From positions 1,612,001 to 1,676,000 of the forward strand of contig NZ_AP023287.1 of NCBI RefSeq assembly GCF_014218295.1: DNA of 64,000 bases, given 5' to 3'. The position numbers were made by a program, and so were the translations under genes. The notes below the pieces were generated by a model, which worked only from the letters and a program-made list of their open reading frames with translations, made no database searches and was not told where the DNA came from. The stretch comes from Mycolicibacterium litorale (GTDB lineage: Bacteria; Actinomycetota; Actinomycetes; Mycobacteriales; Mycobacteriaceae). Of the stretch, positions 1 through 7,583 are shown in pieces (within the stretch, counting starts at the first letter, position 1; every line of letters starts with the position of its first letter).

Positions 1-19
1 GTATCTGGAGATGAAGAAG

Positions 20-1471
20 ATGGCGGACACGATTCCGCTCAATGGCGCGGTCTATTGGCTCGACGAGGTCATGGCGGACGAGGACCAGCCGGCGTGCCCA
101 CCGCTCGTCGGCGACGTCACCGCCGACGTCTGCATCGTCGGCGGTGGCTACCTGGGCCTGTGGACGGCCATCGAGATCCTGGAGCAGGCACCCGACACCC
201 GCGTCGTGCTCATCGAGGCCGAGGCATGCGGTTTCGGCGCCAGCGGACGCAACGGCGGGCAGACCACGGGCTGGCATGACGAGCTCGACGTGCTCATCAA
301 GCTGTACGGCGTCGAAGAGGGTCTGCGACTGGCGCAGCGGTCGTCCTGGGCGATCGACCGGGTGATCGACTTCTGCGATCAGTACGGCATCGACGCCAAC
401 ATCCGTCGCCGCGGGATGACCAAGGCCGCGGTGACGAAGTACCAGCTCGGCAAGTGGCGCTCAGCCGTCGACGCATGCAACGCACATGGCCGAGGCGACC
501 TGCTGGTCGAGGTCGCCGGGGCCGAGTTGCGCAGGCGCACCGGCTCTCCCGTGCCGCTCGACGGTGCGACGCAGACCGACGGCGCCACCCTGCAGCCCGC
601 TCGCCTGGCGCGTGGTCTGCGCCGGGTGGCCCTGCAGTTGGGCGCCAGGATCTACGAGGGCACCCCGATGACCGGACTCGACCGGGGCAAGCCGTGCCGG
701 GTGCGGACCGGCGCGGGTTGTGTAACCGCCGGTCAGGTCGTGCTCGCCATCGGTGCGTGGATGGGCAGTGTTCGCGAACTGCGGCGCGCCTTCGTCCCGA
801 TCGGCAGCTCCATCGTGGTCACCGAACCCCTCGGGGACCGCCTGTTGAAGCGGCCGTTCGCCGACGGATCCGGATTCGGCGATCAGCGGCTGTCGGTGCA
901 TCACATGCAGGTGACGCCGGAGGGCCGGCTGGTGTTCGGCCGTGGCGGAGGCCCGCTAGGACCGGCGGGCAAGGTCACCGCGCCCGTGCTTTACGACCCA
1001 CGTTCGATGCGCTCCATCGTCAAAGACCTGCGCCGGTGGTTTCCCGACCTCGCCGACGCCAGGATCACCCACGCGTGGAGTGGTGCGGTGGACCGTGCGC
1101 CGAGCCATCTTCCGTTCATCGGACGCCTCGGCGATCACGGCACCGTGCACTACGCGAGCGGGATCTCCGGTAACGGTGTCGCTCCGACCGCCTATCTCGG
1201 GCGGGTCCTGGGCCGGATCGTGCTCGGTATGGACGACGAGGACACCCGTTCCCCGCTGACCAACGGGCCGACGGCGTATCTGCCCCCTGAACCCTTCCGA
1301 TCCGTGGGCGGCGCGGTGGTTCGCGCGGCCGTCGAGCGGGTGGAGGACGCGCAGGAGAAGGGCCTGCGGCTGAACGTCAACAAGATGCTCAAGAAGCTGA
1401 TCACCACGACCACACCGCACGCCCTGGAGCCACGGCTGTGGCGGCAGAACGTGCGTCGGCCCCACAGCTGA
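20..1471 (+). CDS. FAD-dependent amine oxidoreductase (DAO / gamma-glutamylputrescine oxidase-like)
   Basis: This 483-residue flavoprotein of the D-amino-acid-oxidase fold probably oxidises an amine or N-substituted amino acid with FAD. The nucleotide-binding GGGYLG lies at residues 41-46, followed by the acidic end of strand 2. The GFGASGRNGGQ motif at 71-81 is typical of PuuB/OrdL-type oxidases. ATG at 20 is preferred because GGAG (7-10) lies 9 nt upstream; ATG at 11 is in frame but sits directly against that GGAG. The gene starts a three-gene unit with the kinase at 1486 and the PLP enzyme at 2535. Its promoter lies outside the window, so control by the local GntR operator cannot be tested. 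The substrate is unknown; putrescine-like amines are a guess from context. Confidence 0.8.
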   Translation: MADTIPLNGAVYWLDEVMADEDQPACPPLVGDVTADVCIVGGGYLGLWTAIEILEQAPDTRVVLIEAEACGFGASGRNGGQTTGWHDELDVLIKLYGVEEGLRLAQRSSWAIDRVIDFCDQYGIDANIRRRGMTKAAVTKYQLGKWRSAVDACNAHGRGDLLVEVAGAELRRRTGSPVPLDGATQTDGATLQPARLARGLRRVALQLGARIYEGTPMTGLDRGKPCRVRTGAGCVTAGQVVLAIGAWMGSVRELRRAFVPIGSSIVVTEPLGDRLLKRPFADGSGFGDQRLSVHHMQVTPEGRLVFGRGGGPLGPAGKVTAPVLYDPRSMRSIVKDLRRWFPDLADARITHAWSGAVDRAPSHLPFIGRLGDHGTVHYASGISGNGVAPTAYLGRVLGRIVLGMDDEDTRSPLTNGPTAYLPPEPFRSVGGAVVRAAVERVEDAQEKGLRLNVNKMLKKLITTTTPHALEPRLWRQNVRRPHS

Positions 1472-1485
1472 CCGAAGGGGCCGCC

Positions 1486-2520
1486 ATGACAGTCGATTCG
1501 TTGACCAGCCGGTCGGCGCGGATACCGGATGGCGAGGCCCAGCGCATCGCCCTCGAGTACTTCGCGATCCCCGGCGAAGTCCACCGCCTGGCGGGGGAGA
1601 AGGACGAGATCTTCCGAATCCGCTCGACGGACACCGGTCAGGACTACTTCCTCAAGATCGCGCACGAGGGAGAGACGGAGGACGCGTACGGTCTGGTGAC
1701 CCGCGCCATGCTGCACGTCGCCGGAGTGGCACCGGCGATCCCGGTGCCGCGCATCGTGCCCGCCGTGGACGGTTCGGTCGAGCTCGCCGTGCCGACCGAA
1801 GCCGGCGCGCGGCGCTGGACCCGCATGACGACGTTTCTTCCTGGCATCTTGCTGAAAACCGTTGAGGTGACGCCGGATCTACGCCGCCGCGTGGGCGGTT
1901 CGCTGGCGCACCTGGCGCGTGCGCTGCGGTCGTTCGACCACCCGTTCGCCGAACGCCGGGTCGGGTGGGACATCGCTCGGGCCAACGACGTGCGCCCGAT
2001 GCTCGACGACCTGCCTGCGATCGAGGACCGTGACCTGTTGCTCCGGTTGTTCGACCACCATGCCGAGGTGGTGGCGCCGCGCCTGCGGCAGTTGCGCCGC
2101 CAGCCGGTGCACAACGATCTCAACACCGACAACGTCCTCGTCGACCCCCAGACGCGGGAAGTGCTGGGACTGCTCGACTTCGACGATCTCACCGTTTCGC
2201 AGTTGGTCAACGACGTGGCGACGGCCGCGGCCGGACACGTCGGGGTCGGCGCGGACCCGTTGGCACCCGCCCTCGACCTCGTCCGCGGCTACCACCGCGT
2301 GACGCCTCTCGAAGACGAAGAGCTCTCCCTTCTGCCCAGGTTGATCGCTATCCGACTGGCCATGTACCTCGTCATCGGAAACTGGCGCGCCGAGCGCTTC
2401 CCGGACAACCGGGCCTACATCCTGCGCAAGGGAGCTCTGGCGTCCGCGCAGCTTCGCCGATTGGCGGCGATCTCACCAGCAGACGGCGCCGCACAAGCGT
2501 TGCACGTCCGAACCGGTTGA
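1486..2520 (+). CDS. APH-family small-molecule kinase (hydroxylysine-kinase-like)
   Basis: This 344-residue aminoglycoside-phosphotransferase-fold kinase carries the catalytic loop HNDLNTDN (H209, D211, N216) and the metal-binding DFD at 231-233. The start is ATG 1486, with GAAGGGG 5 nt upstream; a GTG at 1438 would overlap the previous gene. It lies 14 nt after the oxidase stop and 14 nt before the PLP enzyme. Kinases of this family paired with AGXT2L-type phospho-lyases phosphorylate amino alcohols, for example hydroxylysine before elimination, so I infer phosphorylation of a hydroxylated amine. It is not predicted to be an antibiotic-resistance enzyme: the context is catabolic. Confidence 0.78.
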   Translation: MTVDSLTSRSARIPDGEAQRIALEYFAIPGEVHRLAGEKDEIFRIRSTDTGQDYFLKIAHEGETEDAYGLVTRAMLHVAGVAPAIPVPRIVPAVDGSVELAVPTEAGARRWTRMTTFLPGILLKTVEVTPDLRRRVGGSLAHLARALRSFDHPFAERRVGWDIARANDVRPMLDDLPAIEDRDLLLRLFDHHAEVVAPRLRQLRRQPVHNDLNTDNVLVDPQTREVLGLLDFDDLTVSQLVNDVATAAAGHVGVGADPLAPALDLVRGYHRVTPLEDEELSLLPRLIAIRLAMYLVIGNWRAERFPDNRAYILRKGALASAQLRRLAAISPADGAAQALHVRTG

Positions 2521-2534
2521 AAGGAACAACAGTC

Positions 2535-3866
2535 ATGTCGCCCAAGAGCTTGATGCCCAACGGCTTCGATCCAGCGGTGGTCGACGACCTCGCCCCCGAG
2601 CTGCGGTCCATCGTCGCTCGCCGGCGAGACGTCCTGGGACCGAGCCTGAAGCTGTTCTACCGCAAACCCGTTGAGGTGGCCCGAGCTTCGGGCGTGCACC
2701 TGTACGACTCGCAGGGCAACGCCTACCTCGACGTCTACAACAACGTGCCCTGCGTCGGGCACTGCCACCCGCATGTGGTGGAGGCGATCGCGAAACAGGC
2801 CGCGACGTTGAACAGCAACACCCGCTACCTCACCACCCAGGTCCTCGACTACAGCGAGCGAATCCTCGGCACCCACGCTGACGGGCTCGACAAGATCATG
2901 TACGCATGCTCGGGCAGCGAAGCCAACGACCTCGCGCTGAGGGTTGCGCGCTACGCCACGGGCAATGACGCCGTGATCGTGACGTCGAATGCGTATCACG
3001 GCATCACAGCGACGATCGCCGAGATCTCACCGAGCCTGGGGGACAAGGTCCCGCTCGGATCGCGGACGGTGAGGATTGCGGCTCCGGCATGTGTCGCCGG
3101 CGGCGACGTGCACGAGGCGGGACGCCGGTTCGCCGCCGACGTCGAGAATGCGGTCGCGCATCTGGAGCGCCACGGTATGCGGTTGGCGGCCTTGATCGTC
3201 GATCCGCTGTTCGCCAGCGACGGACTGGCGCCGCAGCCCGCGGGATTCCTGGCGCCGGCCGTCGACGTGGTTCATCGCGCCGGCGGCTTGTTCATCGCCG
3301 ACGAGGTGCAGTCAGGCTTCGCGCGCAGCGGCGATGCGATGTGGGGCTACCAGCGGCACGGGATCACCCCCGACATCGTCACCATGGGCAAGCCGATGGG
3401 CAATGGCCTGCCGATCTCGGCGGTCGTCGCGCACGGCGCCCACCTCGAGAGGTTCGGCAAGGACATCCGGTACTTCAACACCTTCGCCGGGAACAGCGTG
3501 TGCATCGCCGCGGCGGCGGCGACGCTCGATGTGCTCGAGCGCGAGGAGTTGCTGGCCAACGCCGCGACCGTGGGCGCGGTGATGTGTGAAGGCCTGGCCG
3601 AACTGTGCACGCGGTACCCGTTCCTCACCGAAGCACGCCATGCCGGGCTCTTCCTCGCCGCCGACCTGGTCGACCCGGAGACGGGAGCACCCGATGACGA
3701 GCTCGCACTCGCGGTGGTCAACGGTCTGCGTGACCGCCGGATTCTGGTGAGCACGTCCGGTCCGGATGAGAATGTGCTCAAGGTGCGGCCGCCGCTGGTG
3801 TTCACGGCTGACAACGCGGAGTTCTTCATCGCCGAACTCGACCAGGTGCTCCGAGAACTCAGCTGA
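2535..3866 (+). CDS. Class III PLP enzyme, AGXT2L/phospho-lyase-like aminotransferase
   Basis: This PLP-dependent fold-type I enzyme has 443 residues. SGSEA at 126-130, the PLP-contacting D256 in IADEVQ and the Schiff-base lysine K286 in MGKPMGN are all present. The stretch at 70-99 (NNVP, VGHCHPHVV, LNSNTRYL) matches the AGXT2L branch, which includes ethanolamine-phosphate and phosphohydroxylysine phospho-lyases, better than ordinary omega-transaminases. ATG 2535 has AAGGA at 2521-2525; TTG 2517 is in frame but lacks such a site. With the adjacent kinase it could dephosphorylate and deaminate a phospho-amino alcohol to an aldehyde, to be oxidised by the nearby aldehyde dehydrogenases. A plain aminotransferase role remains possible. 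Confidence 0.8.
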   Translation: MSPKSLMPNGFDPAVVDDLAPELRSIVARRRDVLGPSLKLFYRKPVEVARASGVHLYDSQGNAYLDVYNNVPCVGHCHPHVVEAIAKQAATLNSNTRYLTTQVLDYSERILGTHADGLDKIMYACSGSEANDLALRVARYATGNDAVIVTSNAYHGITATIAEISPSLGDKVPLGSRTVRIAAPACVAGGDVHEAGRRFAADVENAVAHLERHGMRLAALIVDPLFASDGLAPQPAGFLAPAVDVVHRAGGLFIADEVQSGFARSGDAMWGYQRHGITPDIVTMGKPMGNGLPISAVVAHGAHLERFGKDIRYFNTFAGNSVCIAAAAATLDVLEREELLANAATVGAVMCEGLAELCTRYPFLTEARHAGLFLAADLVDPETGAPDDELALAVVNGLRDRRILVSTSGPDENVLKVRPPLVFTADNAEFFIAELDQVLRELS

Positions 3867-3878
3867 CCCAGCAGGCAC

Positions 3879-3911
3879 CGAAGGCCTCCGAGTCATGCTC
3901 GGAGGCCTTCG
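3879..3911 (+). terminator. Stem-loop terminator after the oxidase-kinase-PLP operon
   Basis: A perfect 14-bp stem (3879-3892 with 3898-3911) encloses the loop TCATG and begins 12 nt after the stop codon at 3866. No strong T run follows, as is common in mycobacteria. It ends the plus-strand operon. Confidence 0.7.
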
Positions 3912-3931
3912 TCGTCTCTGCTTCAACGAAA

Positions 3932-3964
3932 GGCCCCCGCGTCCCCTTGAGGAACGCGGGGGCC
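3932..3964. terminator. Second stem-loop between convergent genes
   Basis: An 11-bp GC-rich stem (3932-3942 with 3954-3964) lies just before the end of the minus-strand permease gene at 3976. With the hairpin at 3879-3911 it forms a back-to-back pair. This one probably serves the permease transcript. Confidence 0.6.
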
Positions 3965-3975
3965 GATGAACGTGT

Positions 3976-5457
3976 TCAGAGCTCCTGGCGGCCGATCCGC
4001 CGGTACACCTCCGGCCGCTTCGCGCGGTAGACCGACGCCAGCACGACGCCCGCCACCACGGTCGCGAAGGTCAGGGTGACGACCGCGACGGCGAGCCCGC
4101 CGGTCACACCGCTGATCAGGTCGATGTTGGTGGTGGCCAGGTACACGACCGCGGAAAAGCCCAGGATCGCGATGACCGGGGCGACGGTCGTCTTCAGCGG
4201 CGACGCCTGGTGGTGGGGGTTGCGCCGGAAGTAGACGAGGACCGCGACGCTGGCGAGCAGCATGAGCACGGTGATCGCGTAAGTGCCTACGCCGACCATC
4301 TTGCCGTACAACGCCATCGGATCGTCGGTGGTGAACATGAACGGCAACGCCAGTACGGCGACCATGGCGGTCACGACGAGTGACGCGCGGTAGGGCGAGC
4401 GGTGTGTGGCATGCGCCTTGCCGAGTGCGCGGGGCAGGACGCCGTCGTTGCCGAGGGAGTACAGATACCGCGACAGCATGTTCTGCAGGGCGATCTGCGA
4501 GGCGAAGACGGAGTTCACCAGCAGGATGGCGCAGATGTCCATGAACACCGGTGCGACATACGTCCCCAGCGCTTCGCCGAACATGCCGGCTGCGTTGTCG
4601 GCCGCGACCGAATCGGCCTGGTCACCGTAGGCGATGATCGTGAAGGCGACGCTGACAGCGTAGAACACACCGATCAGCAGGACCGACAGGTACATCGCCC
4701 GCGGCACCGTCTTCTCCGGGTCCTTGGCCTCCTCGCGGAAGATCGCGGTGGACTCGAACCCGATGAAGCACAGCACGCAGAACAGGACCGCGATGCCGAT
4801 ACTGCCGGACGAGAACACCTCGGTCCGCGGTAGCGGCAGGGCGCTTCCCTCGGTGCCGCCGCGGATCGCAACCGCTGCATCGAAGATGATCACGATCAGC
4901 ACTTCGAGGACCATGACGACGGTCAGCACCTTGGCGGACAGCTCGACGTTGAGGTATCCGATGACGCCGACGAGTGCCCATCCTGCGATCTGGTACCAGT
5001 ACCAGGGAATCTCGGGGCCGCCGAATCCGGTGATCAGCTGGTTGGTCGCGGAGCCCAGGTAGGCGTAGCTCGCGGTGGTCATCAGCCAGTAGGCGAACAC
5101 CGCGAGGAAGGCGCCGCCCAGGCCGGCGGGCCGGCCGAGGCCGGACGTCACGTAGGCGTAGAAGGCACCCGGATTGGGCACGTAACGCGACATCGTCGCG
5201 AGCCCCGCCGCGAAGGCCAGCAAAACGCCGGTGGCGATCAGGAACGCCGTGGGTGCCGAGGTGCCGGCAAACCCGATGACAATCGGGCCGAGGCCGTTGA
5301 CGCTGGCCAGGGGAGCGGCGACAGCCAGGACGGTGAAGACCAGTGCTGCGGTACCCATGTGGCCTTGAAGGCCCACCCGGCCGGGGGAGGTGCCCGAGGA
5401 CGTACCGGGGGGTTCCCCGGGGCCCATTGCGCTAGGCGCCGATTGCAGGTCGGACAT
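3976..5457 (-). CDS. APC-superfamily amino acid/amine permease
   Basis: A 493-residue inner-membrane transporter of the amino acid-polyamine-organocation type. A hydrophilic Gly/Pro/Ser-rich N-terminus of about 35 residues precedes a first helix (AALVFTVLAVAAPLASVNG) with the family's broken-helix character. About 12-14 hydrophobic segments follow. ATG 5457 is favoured by GGAGAA 8 nt upstream; in-frame ATGs at 5472 and 5568 are alternatives. Operator A (5586-5601) and a -10-like TAGAGT (5583-5578) lie upstream. It probably imports the amine or amino acid used by the surrounding enzymes; the substrate cannot be read from sequence. Confidence 0.82.
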   Translation of the reverse strand: MSDLQSAPSAMGPGEPPGTSSGTSPGRVGLQGHMGTAALVFTVLAVAAPLASVNGLGPIVIGFAGTSAPTAFLIATGVLLAFAAGLATMSRYVPNPGAFYAYVTSGLGRPAGLGGAFLAVFAYWLMTTASYAYLGSATNQLITGFGGPEIPWYWYQIAGWALVGVIGYLNVELSAKVLTVVMVLEVLIVIIFDAAVAIRGGTEGSALPLPRTEVFSSGSIGIAVLFCVLCFIGFESTAIFREEAKDPEKTVPRAMYLSVLLIGVFYAVSVAFTIIAYGDQADSVAADNAAGMFGEALGTYVAPVFMDICAILLVNSVFASQIALQNMLSRYLYSLGNDGVLPRALGKAHATHRSPYRASLVVTAMVAVLALPFMFTTDDPMALYGKMVGVGTYAITVLMLLASVAVLVYFRRNPHHQASPLKTTVAPVIAILGFSAVVYLATTNIDLISGVTGGLAVAVVTLTFATVVAGVVLASVYRAKRPEVYRRIGRQEL

Positions 5458-5585
5458 AGGTGGATTCTCCATCTTCTGTCGAGCAGACCGGTCAGTGTGG
5501 TCGTGCTGAGGGAGTGGTTGGGGAAGGGGTGCGCACAGCCGGTCGGGACGCGACGTGAGCTGCATCACGGTACCGCCACTCTAGT

Positions 5586-5601
5586 AGATCGTCAACAATC
5601 T
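5586..5601 (-). promoter_or_regulatory. GntR operator A at the permease promoter
   Basis: AGATCGTCAACAATCT matches the local 16-nt near-palindrome. A TANNNT -10 element, TAGAGT, reads on the minus strand at 5583-5578 immediately downstream, so a bound repressor would block polymerase. The site is one of seven in the regulon. Confidence 0.65.
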
Positions 5602-5663
5602 GCAGTCTGCAATCCCGCGATCTGTAACCCAGTGTTCACGGACGGCGCCGGCGTCGGAACCCA

Positions 5664-5699
5664 AAGAGCCGGCGGGACCCCTCGGTCCCGCCGGCTCTT
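5664..5699 (-). terminator. Stem-loop terminator after the MBL gene pair
   Basis: A perfect 16-bp stem (5664-5679 with 5684-5699) and the loop CCTC lie 22 nt beyond the end of the minus-strand metallo-beta-lactamase-fold gene at 5722. This is the strongest hairpin seen in the window. It separates that operon from the permease promoter. Confidence 0.75.
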
Positions 5700-5721
5700 C
5701 CGGTGCGCAGGCTTCCCGCGG

Positions 5722-6558
5722 CTATTTCAGGCTGAACTGCTTGGCCAGCTGGCGCATACCGTCCTTGACCTTCGGCAGCGTGATCTCGGGGTCCGAGATG
5801 CTGCTCCCGTGGGCACCGCACACCAACTTGGTCGGGTACTCGACGTCGAGCATGTGGTTGAGGCGGGCGATCTTGGGTTCGACGCTCTTGAGACGCGACC
5901 AGTACAGCGCGTACTCGACGAAGATGCCGGTGAGCTCGGCGATCGGCAGGTCCGGGATTTCCTCGGCGAACTTCCCGCAGTGGTCGTCGCCGTGGTAGTG
6001 ACCGAAGCCCATGCCGTCGCTCGAGAACAGCACCTGTTCCTGCCGGTCGTATCCCCACAGGGTGTTCAACAGGTCGCGGAAGACGGCCTCGACGAAGACG
6101 AACTCGCGGTTGCCCAGATCGACCGATTCGCCGGCCTTCTTCGTGACGAACCGGTCCGCGTGCTGCGGGAAGATCAGATGCTGATCCCGCAGGTCGCCCA
6201 CGGCCACGGCGTCGGGGTAACGGTCGAGAAGGCGTCCCAGATTGCCACCGTGGGTCACCTCGGGGTGGGTCGGGAACACGTACTTCAGCGGTGCCAGGCC
6301 CTTGCCGATGAGGAGTTCGTCGAGCTGCTTCTTCTCGACCTCCCAGTCCTTGGGATGGCCGGTGTCGACGAGCAGGCTCGCATCGTCGCCCGAGACCAGG
6401 AAGATCGCGGTGTAGGAATGCTCGAGCTTGTCCTTGCCCGGCCAGAGCATGCAGTCGCCGAGCCAGTGCACGCCGGGTGCGATCTCGCGCGGCAACACCT
6501 TGCCCGCGGTGTTGTCGGGGTCTTCGACGACGCCGAACTGATTGATCAACGCGGTCAT
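5722..6558 (-). CDS. Flavodiiron (ODP)-like metallo-beta-lactamase-fold protein, metal site mostly kept
   Basis: This 278-residue protein resembles the oxygen-binding diiron branch of the metallo-beta-lactamase fold. The ligand motif reads H98-P-E100-V-T102-H103, where flavodiiron proteins have HxExDH, so the aspartate is replaced by threonine. LFSSDGMG supplies D181 and CGAHGSS supplies H250. There is no flavodoxin or rubredoxin domain. ATG 6558 overlaps the stop of the upstream paralogue (ATGA), implying translational coupling and perhaps a heterodimer. Both are under operator B. Function is unknown: redox or oxygen sensing, or hydrolysis of a pathway intermediate, are possible. Confidence 0.72.
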   Translation of the reverse strand: MTALINQFGVVEDPDNTAGKVLPREIAPGVHWLGDCMLWPGKDKLEHSYTAIFLVSGDDASLLVDTGHPKDWEVEKKQLDELLIGKGLAPLKYVFPTHPEVTHGGNLGRLLDRYPDAVAVGDLRDQHLIFPQHADRFVTKKAGESVDLGNREFVFVEAVFRDLLNTLWGYDRQEQVLFSSDGMGFGHYHGDDHCGKFAEEIPDLPIAELTGIFVEYALYWSRLKSVEPKIARLNHMLDVEYPTKLVCGAHGSSISDPEITLPKVKDGMRQLAKQFSLK

Positions 6559-7379
6559 AGGATGTCCTCCATTTCCTTGAGCTGGCTCAGGGCGGTGTCC
6601 ACCAGCTCGTAGTGTCGTTTCACGGTGTCGCGCCCCTGCAGTACGCACCCGACGGTCGGGGCGATGGTCGTGACGTCGTGGTTGTCGAAGACGTCGGCCA
6701 GGAACTTGCGCAGCGGATCGGTGTAGGCGGCAGCCAGCCAGTCGTACTTCGTGAGCAGCTGCGCGGTGACGTCTTCCATGGTGGTGGTGTCGTTGGCGGA
6801 CGTGAGCACCTGAATTCCCGGTTCCGGCGCCATGCCGTGCGAGAACGCGTCCGAGGTGAACAGGATCCCCGTCGCGGGATCGAATACCCACGCACACGCG
6901 AGCAACTTCAACCGTGCGTCGATCAGTTCCACCGGCCGGCCCTCGACAGGCTCGATCACGGTGCCCTTCTTGTAGACCCTGCCCTCGAACGGCGGTACGC
7001 CGTCCTCGTCACGGAAGGTCGTCCAATCCTGCGGCGGGAACATCAGCTCGGAGTAGACCGCGTCGACCTCGAAGTGGCGCAGCAGATGCTCGGTGTTGCC
7101 CATGCTGTCGAATTCGACGGGGCGGGTCATCAGGATGGTGAGGCGCTCGAGACCGAGGTCGCGAAGCTGCTCGACGATCGCGTCGCCCATCACGGGCAGT
7201 GACGTGTCAACCACCAGGCCCTTGTTGCCTTCGGTGAGCACGAAGGCGTTCAGGGCCGCCGACCCCGCGGTGTCGGGCGGTACCCAGCTGATTCGGTTCT
7301 CGTGCTCGACGGTGCCGCCGAGCACGTAGGCCTTGCCGTCCACCAACGGCGTCGGAGAGGGGGCTGTGTGCAACATCAT
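6555..7379 (-). CDS. Degenerate flavodiiron-like MBL-fold partner protein
   Basis: A paralogue of the gene at 5722 with the same fold signatures (LVVDTSLPV, LFTSDAFSHG), but its metal ligands are missing. The HxExDH position reads R-P-V-E-F-D, and the final histidine loop reads IAPTVG. It therefore probably does not bind two metals and may be a structural or regulatory partner of the active-type subunit. The start is uncertain. ATG 7379 gives 274 residues. GTG 7400 gives 281 and lies only 6 nt from operator B, which would require an essentially leaderless transcript. No clear Shine-Dalgarno sequence supports either. Confidence 0.7.
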   Translation of the reverse strand: MMLHTAPSPTPLVDGKAYVLGGTVEHENRISWVPPDTAGSAALNAFVLTEGNKGLVVDTSLPVMGDAIVEQLRDLGLERLTILMTRPVEFDSMGNTEHLLRHFEVDAVYSELMFPPQDWTTFRDEDGVPPFEGRVYKKGTVIEPVEGRPVELIDARLKLLACAWVFDPATGILFTSDAFSHGMAPEPGIQVLTSANDTTTMEDVTAQLLTKYDWLAAAYTDPLRKFLADVFDNHDVTTIAPTVGCVLQGRDTVKRHYELVDTALSQLKEMEDIL

Positions 7380-7406
7380 GGCGGGAACGCTAAGTGGCAC
7401 ATTCGA

Positions 7407-7422
7407 AGATTGTCAACAATGT
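7407..7422 (-). promoter_or_regulatory. GntR operator B upstream of the MBL pair
   Basis: AGATTGTCAACAATGT is a near-perfect copy of the regulon site. It lies 27 nt upstream of ATG 7379 (6 nt upstream of GTG 7400), in the divergent region shared with the aldehyde dehydrogenase gene. Confidence 0.65.
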
Positions 7423-7493
7423 ACATTCACTTGTCAGCGTCGTTCAGCTGCGCTTATGCATTGGAGTGCCGGTTCCTTTCTGCCGCTGAACCC

Positions 7494-7534
7494 TTGCTCC
7501 AGCGCCCAGCGCTGCCGTAGATTGTCGACAATCA
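7494..7534 (+). promoter_or_regulatory. Promoter and GntR operator C of the aldehyde dehydrogenase
   Basis: A -35-like TTGCTC (7494-7499) and a -10-like TAGATT (7518-7523) are spaced by 18 nt. Operator AGATTGTCGACAATCA occupies 7519-7534, covering the -10 and the expected start site. This layout fits repression. Confidence 0.6.
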
Positions 7535-7583
7535 ACGCTTGGCGGGCAGCCTCCGCCGGGTGAGTGTCGAGAAAGGCGATCCA

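Noticed and set aside
1486..2520. Aminoglycoside resistance gene
   Set aside because: The APH fold is shared, but the catabolic neighbours and PLP partner point to metabolic kinase function.
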